A stretch of 64,000 bases of DNA from Paenarthrobacter nicotinovorans (GTDB lineage: Bacteria > Actinomycetota > Actinomycetes > Actinomycetales > Micrococcaceae): assembly GCF_007670255.1 (NCBI RefSeq), contig NZ_SZVS01000001.1, forward strand, positions 124,001-188,000. Reading direction: 5' to 3'. How positions within the stretch are numbered: the first letter of the stretch is position 1; each line of letters starts with the position of its first letter. Below are positions 43,316 through 51,766 of this stretch, piece by piece. A model generated the notes under the pieces. The model had not been told where the DNA came from, ran no database searches, and was given only the letters and a program-made list of their open reading frames with translations. A program made the translations under genes and the position numbers.

Positions 43316-44359
43316 ATGCCTACCGCTTCCGCTTTTGCTTCACCCTCGGCCACGGGCGACCTGACCCTGACCACCATTGAACGCCGCGAGGTTGGCCCGA
43401 ACGACGTCCACATCGATATCAAGTTCGCCGGGATTTGCCACTCAGATATCCACACTGTTCGCGGTGACTGGGGTCCCCAGCAGTACCCTCTGGTCCCGGG
43501 CCACGAGATTGCAGGCATCGTCACGGAGGTTGGCTCCGAGGTCACCAAGCACAAGGTCGGCGACCGCGTCGGCGTCGGGTGCATGGTGAACTCCTGCAAG
43601 GAGTGCAAGAACTGCCTGGCCGGCGAGGAACAGTACTGCCTCAAGGGCAATGTCGGTACGTACGGTGCGGTGGACCGCGATGGCACCATCACGCAGGGCG
43701 GCTACTCCAGCGATGTCGTGGTGAACGAAGACTTCGTGGTGACCATCCCGGAAGGGTTGGACCTCGACGTTGCCGCTCCTCTGCTCTGCGCCGGCATCAC
43801 GACGTTTTCCCCTCTGCACCACTGGGGTGCGGGCCCGGGCAAGAAGGTGGCCATCGTCGGTTTGGGCGGCCTGGGGCACATGGGCGTCAAGATCGCCCAC
43901 GCCATGGGTGCGGAGGTGACGGTCCTCTCGCAGTCGCTGAAGAAGATGGAGGATGGCCTCAAACTTGGTGCGGACCACTACTACGCGACCAGCGATCCTG
44001 CCACCTTTGAACAGCTGGCCGGTACCTTTGACCTGATCATCAACACCGTCAGCGCATCCATCGACATCAGCGCCTACCTTCAGTTGCTGACGCTCGACGG
44101 AACGCTGGTCAATGTCGGCGCTCCTGCAGAACCGCTGCCAGTGAACGCCTTCGCCTTGATCGGAGGCCGCCGTCGCTTTGCTGGTTCCATGATCGGCGGT
44201 ATCCGCGAAACCCAGGAAATGCTCAACTTCTGCGCCGAGCACGGCCTGGGTGCCGAGATCGAGCTCATTCCGGCCAGCAAGATCAACGATGCCTACGAGC
44301 GTGTTCTTGCCTCGGACGTCCGCTACCGTTTCGTCATCGACGCCTCAACCATCGGCTAA
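43316..44359 (+). CDS. Zinc-dependent NAD(P) alcohol dehydrogenase (cinnamyl-alcohol-dehydrogenase type)
   Basis: A 347-residue medium-chain dehydrogenase. The catalytic zinc site uses Cys in [17 protein letters not shown] and His-Glu in [12 protein letters not shown]. The structural zinc loop has four cysteines ([17 protein letters not shown]). The nucleotide-binding motif is [17 protein letters not shown] near residue 180. This subfamily (YahK/AdhA/CAD-like) reduces many aldehydes with NADPH. CAGGAGAA precedes the ATG. It is 19 nt downstream of the sigma gene, but the AT-rich TGTTAGATGTAAATATCAGA just upstream suggests its own promoter. A terminator follows. Confidence 0.9.
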   Translation: MPTASAFASPSATGDLTLTTIERREVGPNDVHIDIKFAGICHSDIHTVRGDWGPQQYPLVPGHEIAGIVTEVGSEVTKHKVGDRVGVGCMVNSCKECKNCLAGEEQYCLKGNVGTYGAVDRDGTITQGGYSSDVVVNEDFVVTIPEGLDLDVAAPLLCAGITTFSPLHHWGAGPGKKVAIVGLGGLGHMGVKIAHAMGAEVTVLSQSLKKMEDGLKLGADHYYATSDPATFEQLAGTFDLIINTVSASIDISAYLQLLTLDGTLVNVGAPAEPLPVNAFALIGGRRRFAGSMIGGIRETQEMLNFCAEHGLGAEIELIPASKINDAYERVLASDVRYRFVIDASTIG

Positions 44360-44376
44360 GGCTCAACAGCCCGAAT

Positions 44377-44406
44377 GGCCGCGCCCTTCACGGGGCGCGG
44401 CCTTTT
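44377..44406 (+). terminator. Rho-independent terminator after the alcohol dehydrogenase
   Basis: GGCCGCGCCC pairs perfectly with GGGCGCGGCC around a 6-nt loop and is followed by TTTTC. It begins 17 nt after the stop codon. Confidence 0.88.
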
Positions 44407-44447
44407 CGTTCCCCGGACCTCGTGCTTTACGGAACAGGGACAATGGT

Positions 44448-47054
44448 GTGGTGACTTTCAGACTGGACACCATCGGCCGGGGCTTGGTCTTCGCCGACTC
44501 CATCGAAGACTTCGCGGCGCAACTGACCAAGCAGGGCGACGGCGGTGCGGTGGTCGTGCAGGCCCCTCCCGGTACGGGCAAGACCACGTTGGTGCCCCCG
44601 CTGCTGGTTAATCTCCTCGAACAACGGCATCCCGGCCAGCCACGCGTGCTCGTCACCCAACCGCGCCGGGTGGCTGCCCGTTCTGCCGCGCGCCGCCTCG
44701 CGTCCTTGGACGGAACCCGCCTCGGGGACAGGGTCGGGTACACGGTCCGGGGCGAGAACAAGGCCGGTGCCCAGACGATGGTCGAGTTTGTCACTCCGGG
44801 GATTCTCCTTCGCCGGCTGCTCAATGACCCAGGCCTGGAGGGCGTCCACGCAGTGATCATCGACGAAGTCCACGAGAGGGGCCTCGAGTCCGATCTTCTC
44901 GTGGGTATGCTCGCGGAGGTGCGTGAGCTTCGCGGAGACCTGACGCTTGTTGCCATGTCCGCGACGCTCGACGCCCAGCGGTTCGCCGCTTTGCTGGGTG
45001 ACACGCTCGACGGCGCGCCGGCCCCCGTCGTCGACTGCCCTTCCGCCCTCCACCCCCTGGATGTCCGGTGGCAGCCCGCCCGCGAACAACGCTTGGACGA
45101 CCGGGGTGTGTCGCGTTCTTTTTTGGATCACGTCGCCCGGACCGCTGCGGCGGCCCACGAAACGGCCTTGTCTGCCAACCCTGACGTGGATGCCCTGGTC
45201 TTCCTACCCGGTGTCCGTGAAGTGTCCGACGTCGCCTCCCGCCTGCGTGCAGTGGTTCCAGGGAACGTTGAGGTTCTTGAGCTGCATGGCCAGGTGGGCC
45301 CGGCGGCGCAGGACCGGGCAGTTTCCGGACGCGAGCCTGGAGGGGCACCTCGTATCATCGTCTCCACGTCCCTGGCCGAGTCCTCGCTGACCGTCCCGGG
45401 GGTTCGTTTGGTCATCGACTCGGGGTTGTCCCGCGAACCGCGACGCGACGCCGCCCGTGGGATGTCCGGCCTGGTGACTGTATCGTGCTCCCAAGCTTCA
45501 GCGGCCCAGCGTGCCGGCCGTGCGGCCCGCCAAGGACCAGGTGTGGTGGTCCGGTGCTATGACCAACGGTCCCTCGCCGCGGCTCCTGCGCACCAGACCC
45601 CGGAGATCCTGGCCACCGACCTGACGGGCGCTGCGTTGGCACTTGCTTGTTGGGGTGCGCCCGGAGGCAGCGGTCTTGCCTTGCCGGACGCCCCGCCAGC
45701 TGGCGCCATGACGGACGCCATGGAAGTGCTGAGGGAATTGGGTGCCGTCGCGGACGATGGCAGCGCCACCGCCATGGGCAAAGTGTTGGCCCGCGTCCCC
45801 GCAGACCCCCGACTGGCCAGGGCCCTGCTGGATGGCTCCGCTGCTGTCGGCAGACGCGCCGCGGCTGAAACGGTGGCGCTGGTCGCCGGCGACCAGCGCG
45901 CACCGGGAGCGGATATTACCAAGCTCCTGGCGATCCTGCGTTCCGGAACCGATCCGGCCGCCCGGCGCTTCGCCGAGGACGTGAAGCGGATGGATTCCAT
46001 CGCCCGGCAGGAGGCAGCCGCCGTCGTGCCTTTTGATGAAGGCCACCGGATCACGGCAGGCGAAGCGCCTGGTTTCGTGGTTGCACTGGCGTACCCGGAC
46101 CGTATCGCCAAGCGTGTTCCCGGCGACGGCCCGGTCAGTTACCTGCTGACCTCGGGTACGCGGGCGGGACTGCCGGCCGGAAGTCCCCTGTCCGGCCATG
46201 AATGGTTGGCAGTTGCTGAAGTGTCTCGTGCCCAGGGCCGCGACACTGCAGGCACGGGAGCGGTGATACGCGCTGCTGCGCCGCTGGCGGCAGAACTGGC
46301 CGAAGCCGCGGCTTCCCATCTGTTGACCGGCGAGGTCCACGCAACTTTTGACCACGGCCGGGTGACTGCCCGCAGAGAGCGGAGATTGGGCGCCATCGTG
46401 CTGTCCTCCACTCCGGTGCGCGCCGACGCCACCTCCGCACGCAAGGCTGTCGCAGATGCTTTGGCGACCAAAGGACTCTCCACGCTCGGCTGGTCGCCCG
46501 CCGCCGATGCGCTGCGCCGGCGCATGGCGTTGCTGCACCGGGAGCTTGGTGCTCCCTGGCCTGATGTCAGGGAGGCTGCTCTGCTGGGCAGGTTGGAGGA
46601 GTGGCTGGCGCCGGAGCTGGAGGCAATGGCCAGCGGAACCGCTGCGTCGGCCGTCAGCCTTGCCGAACCGCTGCGCCGTCTGCTTCCCTGGCCGGAAGCC
46701 GGCCGCCTGGAAGCGCTTGTGCCCGAACGCCTCGAGGTACCGAGCGGTTCGCTGATACGCCTTGACTATCCGGACGTGGATGACGACGGCGGCCGTCCCG
46801 TTGTGGCGGTAAAACTCCAGGAATGTTTCGGCTGGGACAGCACACCACGGCTGGTCGATGGCAGGGTGCCCGTCCTTTTCCACTTGTTGTCCCCGGCCGG
46901 ACGGCCGCTGGCCGTCACCGACGACCTCACGTCATTTTGGTCGGGGCCTTATTCCCAGGTCCGGGCAGAGATGCGTGGACGCTACCCCAAGCATCCCTGG
47001 CCCGAAGACCCATGGACCGCACCTGCCACGGCCAGGACCAAGAACCGGATGTGA
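44448..47054 (+). CDS. hrpB: ATP-dependent RNA helicase HrpB
   Basis: An 868-residue DEAH-type helicase. Motif I is APPGTGKTTLVPPLLVN, motif II IDEVHERGLESDLL (DEVH), motif III AMSATLDAQRF and motif VI SAAQRAGRAARQGPG. The C-terminal 300 residues match the HrpB-specific region, with PWPEAGRLEALVPERLEVPS and the end ending SQVRAEMRGRYPKHPWPEDP. The function in bacteria is not settled. GTG start at 44448 has AGGGA 7 nt upstream; the frame from 44250 lies inside the dehydrogenase gene and is not used. It is convergent with the amidohydrolase gene, 4 nt apart. Confidence 0.92.
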   Translation: MVTFRLDTIGRGLVFADSIEDFAAQLTKQGDGGAVVVQAPPGTGKTTLVPPLLVNLLEQRHPGQPRVLVTQPRRVAARSAARRLASLDGTRLGDRVGYTVRGENKAGAQTMVEFVTPGILLRRLLNDPGLEGVHAVIIDEVHERGLESDLLVGMLAEVRELRGDLTLVAMSATLDAQRFAALLGDTLDGAPAPVVDCPSALHPLDVRWQPAREQRLDDRGVSRSFLDHVARTAAAAHETALSANPDVDALVFLPGVREVSDVASRLRAVVPGNVEVLELHGQVGPAAQDRAVSGREPGGAPRIIVSTSLAESSLTVPGVRLVIDSGLSREPRRDAARGMSGLVTVSCSQASAAQRAGRAARQGPGVVVRCYDQRSLAAAPAHQTPEILATDLTGAALALACWGAPGGSGLALPDAPPAGAMTDAMEVLRELGAVADDGSATAMGKVLARVPADPRLARALLDGSAAVGRRAAAETVALVAGDQRAPGADITKLLAILRSGTDPAARRFAEDVKRMDSIARQEAAAVVPFDEGHRITAGEAPGFVVALAYPDRIAKRVPGDGPVSYLLTSGTRAGLPAGSPLSGHEWLAVAEVSRAQGRDTAGTGAVIRAAAPLAAELAEAAASHLLTGEVHATFDHGRVTARRERRLGAIVLSSTPVRADATSARKAVADALATKGLSTLGWSPAADALRRRMALLHRELGAPWPDVREAALLGRLEEWLAPELEAMASGTAASAVSLAEPLRRLLPWPEAGRLEALVPERLEVPSGSLIRLDYPDVDDDGGRPVVAVKLQECFGWDSTPRLVDGRVPVLFHLLSPAGRPLAVTDDLTSFWSGPYSQVRAEMRGRYPKHPWPEDPWTAPATARTKNRM

Positions 47055-47058
47055 GCAG

Positions 47059-48693
47059 CTACGCCGCCCGGTCCAGAAGGAACTGGATTTCCCCGTCTAC
47101 GAACGTTGCCAGCACGCTGCTCGCAGCGAACTCATCCGGCGCTGTACTGAGCGGGTCCAGTTCAAAGGCCGTGAAGTCAGCCCTCTTGCCTACAGTGATG
47201 GAGCCTGAGACATCCCACAATCCCGCGGCTTTCGCTGCGTGGGAGGTGTAACCCTCCAACGCCTGGAGCGCCGTCAGGGCCTGGGCGGGAGCAATGGGGT
47301 CCTGCTCGGGGTGTCCCGAACGGCGACGCAGGCGGGCATCTGCCATGATCGGCAAGGGCTGGAACGGGGCGATCGGCCAATCCGAGCCAATGCCAAGTAC
47401 CACGCCTTGCTCTCGAAGGTCCCTGCACCTCCACGCGCGGTCAGCGCGGGCTGGACCAAGCCGGGTGGACCAGTTGTCGCTGTGGTCTGCCAGTGAGTAG
47501 TGGGTGCAATGGGTCGGTTGCATGCTCGCTACGATTCCCGAATCCTTGAAGCGCGCTACAAGCTCGTCGGGGACGGTTTCGATGTGCTCGATCCTGTGGA
47601 CGGTCCGGTTCAGGGCATCGGCCGGAACAGTTGCCCGAAGGCTTTCCAGAGCATCGAGTACATGGCTTACCCCGGCGTCGCCGATTGCGTGGGTCGCCGT
47701 CGGGATTCCCCGGGCCGCGAAGTAATGGACGGCGGCCGAGTATTCCTCGGGCCGCGGCCAGAACGGCGCGGTGGATTCGCCATAGAGGTCAGGTTCATGG
47801 AGCCAGGCGGTTCCGTTGTCCACCGTTCCGTCAACGAAGAGCTTGATGGCCTCAACGGACCAGCGGCGTCCGCCGGTGCCGATGCTCCGTGCGAGCTCCT
47901 TCCAATCGTCGTCGTTGGTGCCCGGCATGCACCACGGCGCAGACCGCAATCTCAGGGGCAACTCGCCCTCGGCCTCCAACGCCCGGAACAGTTCTGAGGA
48001 TTCCTCGCTGTGGTCCATGATGTGGCCTCCGGTGAGTCCTGACCTCGCGAAGTCCCGGAATAGTTCACTCAGCCTGGCTTTGCGCCGCTCGAAGGACTCC
48101 TGGGGAATGTGGCGTTGCACCAGTTCCATGGCAGCGGCTTCGAGCAGCAAGCCGGTGGGAACTCCGTCAGCGTCACACACCACTTCCGAAGCCTGCTCGA
48201 ATTCGTGCCTGCCGTGCACGTCTGCAAGCTCCAACGCCCGGCTGTTGGCGATCGCGGAATGGCCGTCGAACAAGCGGACCAGCGCCGGTTTGCCGCCGCT
48301 GACGTCATCGAGCACGTTGCGGTGCATGGGCACCGTTCCGAAAGCGTTCGGGTTCAGACCCCACCCACGCAACCAGTCGTCGTCGTTCCCTGACTGTGTG
48401 CGGAGAAGCGAGCGGACGTCATCAAGCGTTGAGGCGCCGGAGAGGTCGACGCCAACGGTGAGGTCCAGGCCGAACACCGGGTGGATGTGGCAATCCACCA
48501 AACCCGGGGTCAACGTCGCGCTGCCGAGGTCCACCACGCGGGTTCCCGAACCGCGCCAGCCTTGCGCGTCCTCACGGCTCCCGACGGCGGTGATGGTTCC
48601 GTCAGTGACTGCGACGGCTTGGACGGGCTCACGCCGGTGCTGGTCATCGAGTGTGTGGATGGTTTCGGCGAGGACGATGAGGTCAGGAGTCAT
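47059..48693 (-). CDS. Amidohydrolase family protein (YtcJ-like)
   Basis: A 544-residue metal-dependent hydrolase of the amidohydrolase superfamily (Amidohydro_3/YtcJ type). Metal-binding and active-site motifs are TPGLVDCHIHPVFGLD near residue 70, AIKLFVDGTVDNGTAWL near residue 265, THAIGDAGVSHVLDALES near residue 330, HRIEHIE near residue 360 and GIGSDWPIAPFQ near residue 430. Substrates are amides or ring compounds; not known here. The ATG overlaps the end of the APC permease gene by 11 nt, so import and hydrolysis of one compound are probably linked. The TetR gene upstream on the other strand is the likely regulator. Confidence 0.9.
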   Translation of the reverse strand: MTPDLIVLAETIHTLDDQHRREPVQAVAVTDGTITAVGSREDAQGWRGSGTRVVDLGSATLTPGLVDCHIHPVFGLDLTVGVDLSGASTLDDVRSLLRTQSGNDDDWLRGWGLNPNAFGTVPMHRNVLDDVSGGKPALVRLFDGHSAIANSRALELADVHGRHEFEQASEVVCDADGVPTGLLLEAAAMELVQRHIPQESFERRKARLSELFRDFARSGLTGGHIMDHSEESSELFRALEAEGELPLRLRSAPWCMPGTNDDDWKELARSIGTGGRRWSVEAIKLFVDGTVDNGTAWLHEPDLYGESTAPFWPRPEEYSAAVHYFAARGIPTATHAIGDAGVSHVLDALESLRATVPADALNRTVHRIEHIETVPDELVARFKDSGIVASMQPTHCTHYSLADHSDNWSTRLGPARADRAWRCRDLREQGVVLGIGSDWPIAPFQPLPIMADARLRRRSGHPEQDPIAPAQALTALQALEGYTSHAAKAAGLWDVSGSITVGKRADFTAFELDPLSTAPDEFAASSVLATFVDGEIQFLLDRAA

Positions 48694-50140
48694 GGGTTTC
48701 AAAGCTTCCAATCCGGGCAAAGTCGTTGGGGCGGGCAATCCTAAGGCGGCGGGCGACCAGCAGGCCCGCAAGGAAAACGGTTGGGGTAACGGTCAGGAGG
48801 ATCGTGTTGGTAAGGGCGTCTGCAAAGGTGAGGAGTTCGATGTTGATGGCGATCAACGCCATCACCCCGAACAGCAGGACGGCCGAGGCGATGCTGACGG
48901 GAACAAGCAAGCGGTTGGTCACGGCGGCGGGATTCCGGCGAAGGTACATGAAGGCGGCTACCGACACCAGCCCCTGCAGGGCCACGATGCCGACGATTCC
49001 AGGCGTGTTGACCCAGATCAACAGGTGCTTGTACGGGTCGGCGTTGGCGATGGCACAGATGAGGATGACGACGGCGGCCAGGACGGTCTGGATCTGTCCT
49101 GCGCGGTGCGGGGACTTGTACTTCGGGTGGGTCCTGCCCAGGAACGAGGGAAGGATACCGTCCTTGGCGAGCATGTAGACGTAACGGTTGATGGCGTTAT
49201 GGAAGGCCAGTTGCGAGGCGTACACGCTGGTAACGATCAGCAGGTACATGACCACTTCTGCCCAAGGGCCCACGTACTGGTTGATGGTGGCGAAGAACAT
49301 TCCGTCGGCAAGTTCGCCGGCGGCAGTTACGACATTTCCGTTGCCGTACGCCTGGATGACTGTCCACACAATGAAGGCGTAGAAAACAGACATGAATCCC
49401 ACTGCGATGTAGGTGGCCCGGGGGACTGATGTGTCCGGGTTGCGGGCTTCCCGCCGGTAGAGCACCGTTGATTCGAAGCCCATGAACGCTGCGAAGCAGA
49501 TGGCGAGGATGGCCAGTACGCCCGGCGTGAACGCGTGCTCGGGGGAGAAGGAGTCGAAGCTGATGCCCTCGGCGCCACCACGGGCGAGGATGCCCACGCC
49601 CATGATGGCGAGGATTGCCGTTTCAGCGATGAGCAGGACGCCCAGGACCTTGGCTCCGACGTCAATTCCGCGGTACCCAAGGAACCAGACGGCAGCAATG
49701 GCAGCCAGTGCTACCACGGGCCAGGGAACGTCCAAGCCAAAAAGAGTCTGGAGCATGGCTTGGGTCTGGACAGCGAAGAGCCCGTACACGCCGATCTGCA
49801 GGCAGTTGTACGAGACGATCGCGAGGATTGCCGAGGCAAGACCAACTGTCTTGCCCATGGCCAGCGTGATGTAGGTGTAGAAGCCGCCTGCGGCTTTGAC
49901 GTGCTTGGTCATCGCCATGAAGGCACTTGCAAAAACCAGCAGCACTGCACCGGCGATGACATAGCCCATGGGGGCGCCGATGCCCCCGATACCAATGGCT
50001 ACCGGGGCCACGCCGGCCATCACGGTCAAAGGGGCTGCTGCGGAAATCACCAGGAAGGCGATGCCGCCGGTGCCGATGGCGTTCCGTTTCAGCCCATTTC
50101 CGGCCTCGGCTGCCGGAGGTCGGGTTTCCAGATCAGACAT
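48683..50140 (-). CDS. APC-family amino acid/amine permease
   Basis: A 485-residue membrane protein with about 12 helices. The N-terminal conserved helix AFLVISAAAPLTVMAGVAPV, GIGGIGAPMGYVIAGAVLL and the FAAFMGFESTVLYRREARNP loop are typical of the APC superfamily (amino acid/polyamine/organocation). It would import an amine or amino-acid-like compound, which the overlapping amidohydrolase may then process. It is the first gene of the pair and divergent from the TetR gene. A near-perfect inverted repeat lies 48 nt upstream of its ATG. Confidence 0.88.
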   Translation of the reverse strand: MSDLETRPPAAEAGNGLKRNAIGTGGIAFLVISAAAPLTVMAGVAPVAIGIGGIGAPMGYVIAGAVLLVFASAFMAMTKHVKAAGGFYTYITLAMGKTVGLASAILAIVSYNCLQIGVYGLFAVQTQAMLQTLFGLDVPWPVVALAAIAAVWFLGYRGIDVGAKVLGVLLIAETAILAIMGVGILARGGAEGISFDSFSPEHAFTPGVLAILAICFAAFMGFESTVLYRREARNPDTSVPRATYIAVGFMSVFYAFIVWTVIQAYGNGNVVTAAGELADGMFFATINQYVGPWAEVVMYLLIVTSVYASQLAFHNAINRYVYMLAKDGILPSFLGRTHPKYKSPHRAGQIQTVLAAVVILICAIANADPYKHLLIWVNTPGIVGIVALQGLVSVAAFMYLRRNPAAVTNRLLVPVSIASAVLLFGVMALIAINIELLTFADALTNTILLTVTPTVFLAGLLVARRLRIARPNDFARIGSFETHDS

Positions 50141-50187
50141 GGGGATCCTATGGGGGTGTGGGGGAGGTTTTCAGGGGGAGACGGAGG

Positions 50188-50212
50188 GATAAGCGAAAGG
50201 CTTTCGTTTATC
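50188..50212. promoter_or_regulatory. Near-perfect 25-bp dyad, probable TetR operator
   Basis: GATAAGCGAAAG-G-CTTTCGTTTATC has 11 of 12 paired positions. It lies in the 157-bp gap between the divergent APC permease and TetR genes, 48 nt from the permease start and 86 nt from the TetR start. Size and place fit a TetR dimer site. Confidence 0.65.
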
Positions 50213-50297
50213 GTAGGGCCTTGTGATCGGCGGCACAATACCTTGGCTCCAACTTCTGGCTAGAGTCGTAACATCAACCGTGAATGGAGTACCCCGT

Positions 50298-50915
50298 ATG
50301 GCACGCCCGCTGGTCCCGCTGATTTCCGTCGACGCCCTCGTCACTGCCGCCCTGGAACTGGTAGACGAGGCAGGGGACTTCAGCCTGCCCAAACTGGCCA
50401 AGCGGATCGGCGTCAGCCAATCGTCCATCTACAACCACGTCAGTGGACGCGAAGAGATCCTTGAGCTCATGCGTGGCCGCATCATCTCCGAGAGCCCCTA
50501 CACGCTCAATGACGACCAGGACTGGGAAGCTGCCCTCCGGACCATTGTGCGCAGCTACCGGGACGCCTTTGCGCGGCATCCGAGGCTTGCGCCCCTGCTG
50601 GTACTCCAGACGGTGCAGGACCATCAGGTCCTCGCCCTTTATGAAAGCCTTGCGGTGGCCCTCCAAGCTGCCGGCTTCCGCGGCCGGGATGTCCTGTCCG
50701 CGATCTCCACCATCGACAGTTTCGCGCTGGGCTTCGCCTTGGACCTGGCCGCTCCCGACGTCGTCTGGGCGCCACCCGCTCAGGGATTCCCGGCGCTTAG
50801 CAGCGCGTTGGACAATTCGGCGCCTGCCGAAGAACGTGGCGAGGCTGCCTTCGAACTCGGGTTGGAGATTCTCGTCGCCGGCCTGCATTCCCGGCTCCGG
50901 ACAACAGCGCGGTGA
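50298..50915 (+). CDS. TetR-family transcriptional regulator
   Basis: A 205-residue regulator. The N-terminal helix-turn-helix reads FSLPKLAKRIGVSQSSIYNH then VSGREEILELMRG. The C-terminal ligand domain (residues about 75-205) contains FARHPRLAPLLVLQTVQDHQ. It is divergent from the permease/amidohydrolase pair and probably represses it through the dyad at 50188. GGAG lies 9 nt before the ATG. It overlaps the downstream protease gene by 4 nt (GTGA). Confidence 0.88.
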   Translation: MARPLVPLISVDALVTAALELVDEAGDFSLPKLAKRIGVSQSSIYNHVSGREEILELMRGRIISESPYTLNDDQDWEAALRTIVRSYRDAFARHPRLAPLLVLQTVQDHQVLALYESLAVALQAAGFRGRDVLSAISTIDSFALGFALDLAAPDVVWAPPAQGFPALSSALDNSAPAEERGEAAFELGLEILVAGLHSRLRTTAR

Positions 50916-51646
50916 ACCTGCTGGAAACATGGTGGGACGCGGTTGTGCGCGGCTTCACCGAGGGCTACACGACGGCGGTCCCGCTGCCCGCCTTGCTGGG
51001 CATCCTCGCCTGTGCAGTGGTCCTCAGCATCCCTCGGGCCACTTGGCGCTGGTTCGGCTTGTACGTCACGTTTGTCCACGAACTCGGGCACGCCTATGCA
51101 GCCCTGATGACGGGAAGATTCGTTCACGGACTCCGGATCGGACTTGACCACTCCGGACGGCTGGTCAGCAGCGGGCGGAGCGCCTCTGGTGCCGCGTGGT
51201 CAGGTTTTTGGGGCTATCCCGCTCCGGCCGTTGTTGGTCTGAGCCTGATTGCCGCAGTCCATGCGGGTCGCTCGGGGGCCGCCATGTCGATTGGTGCACT
51301 GGTTCTTCTGCTGTCCTTGGTTTTCCTGCGAAACTTCACCGGGATAGTGGTTGCTGTTGCCAGCGCCGTCATCGCACAGGCACTGCTCCTCTTCGCCACG
51401 CCAGCAGCCATCAATTACGTGGTGTTGGCCCTTGGAGTAGCCCTGTCCGTGGTAGGAGTCCGTGACCTCCTCAAACTCGCAGGCGTCCACACGAAGCGTC
51501 GCAATCGCTTGGCGGCCTCCGACGCCTACATCCTCGCCCGCACCACTGGAGTCCCCGCATCTGTGTGGCTCTCGGGATTCACCGTTGTCATCGCCCCGTG
51601 CGCCGTGGCATCACTGTGGTTGCTGTGGGGGATGCTCAGCGTTTAG
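50912..51646 (+). CDS. M50-family membrane metalloprotease-like protein
   Basis: A 244-residue membrane protein with about six hydrophobic segments. The zinc protease motif HELGH lies in YVTFVHELGHAYAALMTGRF near residue 57. The second M50 motif (NPDG-like) is not obvious, so activity is uncertain. The family is common in actinobacteria as a single gene. The GTG at 50912 overlaps the TetR stop, giving co-transcription, though a functional link to the amidohydrolase module is not evident. Confidence 0.82.
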   Translation: MNLLETWWDAVVRGFTEGYTTAVPLPALLGILACAVVLSIPRATWRWFGLYVTFVHELGHAYAALMTGRFVHGLRIGLDHSGRLVSSGRSASGAAWSGFWGYPAPAVVGLSLIAAVHAGRSGAAMSIGALVLLLSLVFLRNFTGIVVAVASAVIAQALLLFATPAAINYVVLALGVALSVVGVRDLLKLAGVHTKRRNRLAASDAYILARTTGVPASVWLSGFTVVIAPCAVASLWLLWGMLSV

Positions 51647-51766
51647 CGGGTCCAAGCCCTTGCCCAGTGGTCGCCCCAGGGTGTCCAATCTGGTTAACGA
51701 TTCGGATGTCCGGGTCCGAAACCCCGAGCTTTCGGACTCCATGCCGGAAGACACCAGGAGGCGCCC

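Noticed and set aside
45498..46883. 461-codon minus-strand ORF opposite hrpB
   Set aside because: Shadow of a conserved helicase gene; no domain or ribosome-binding context.
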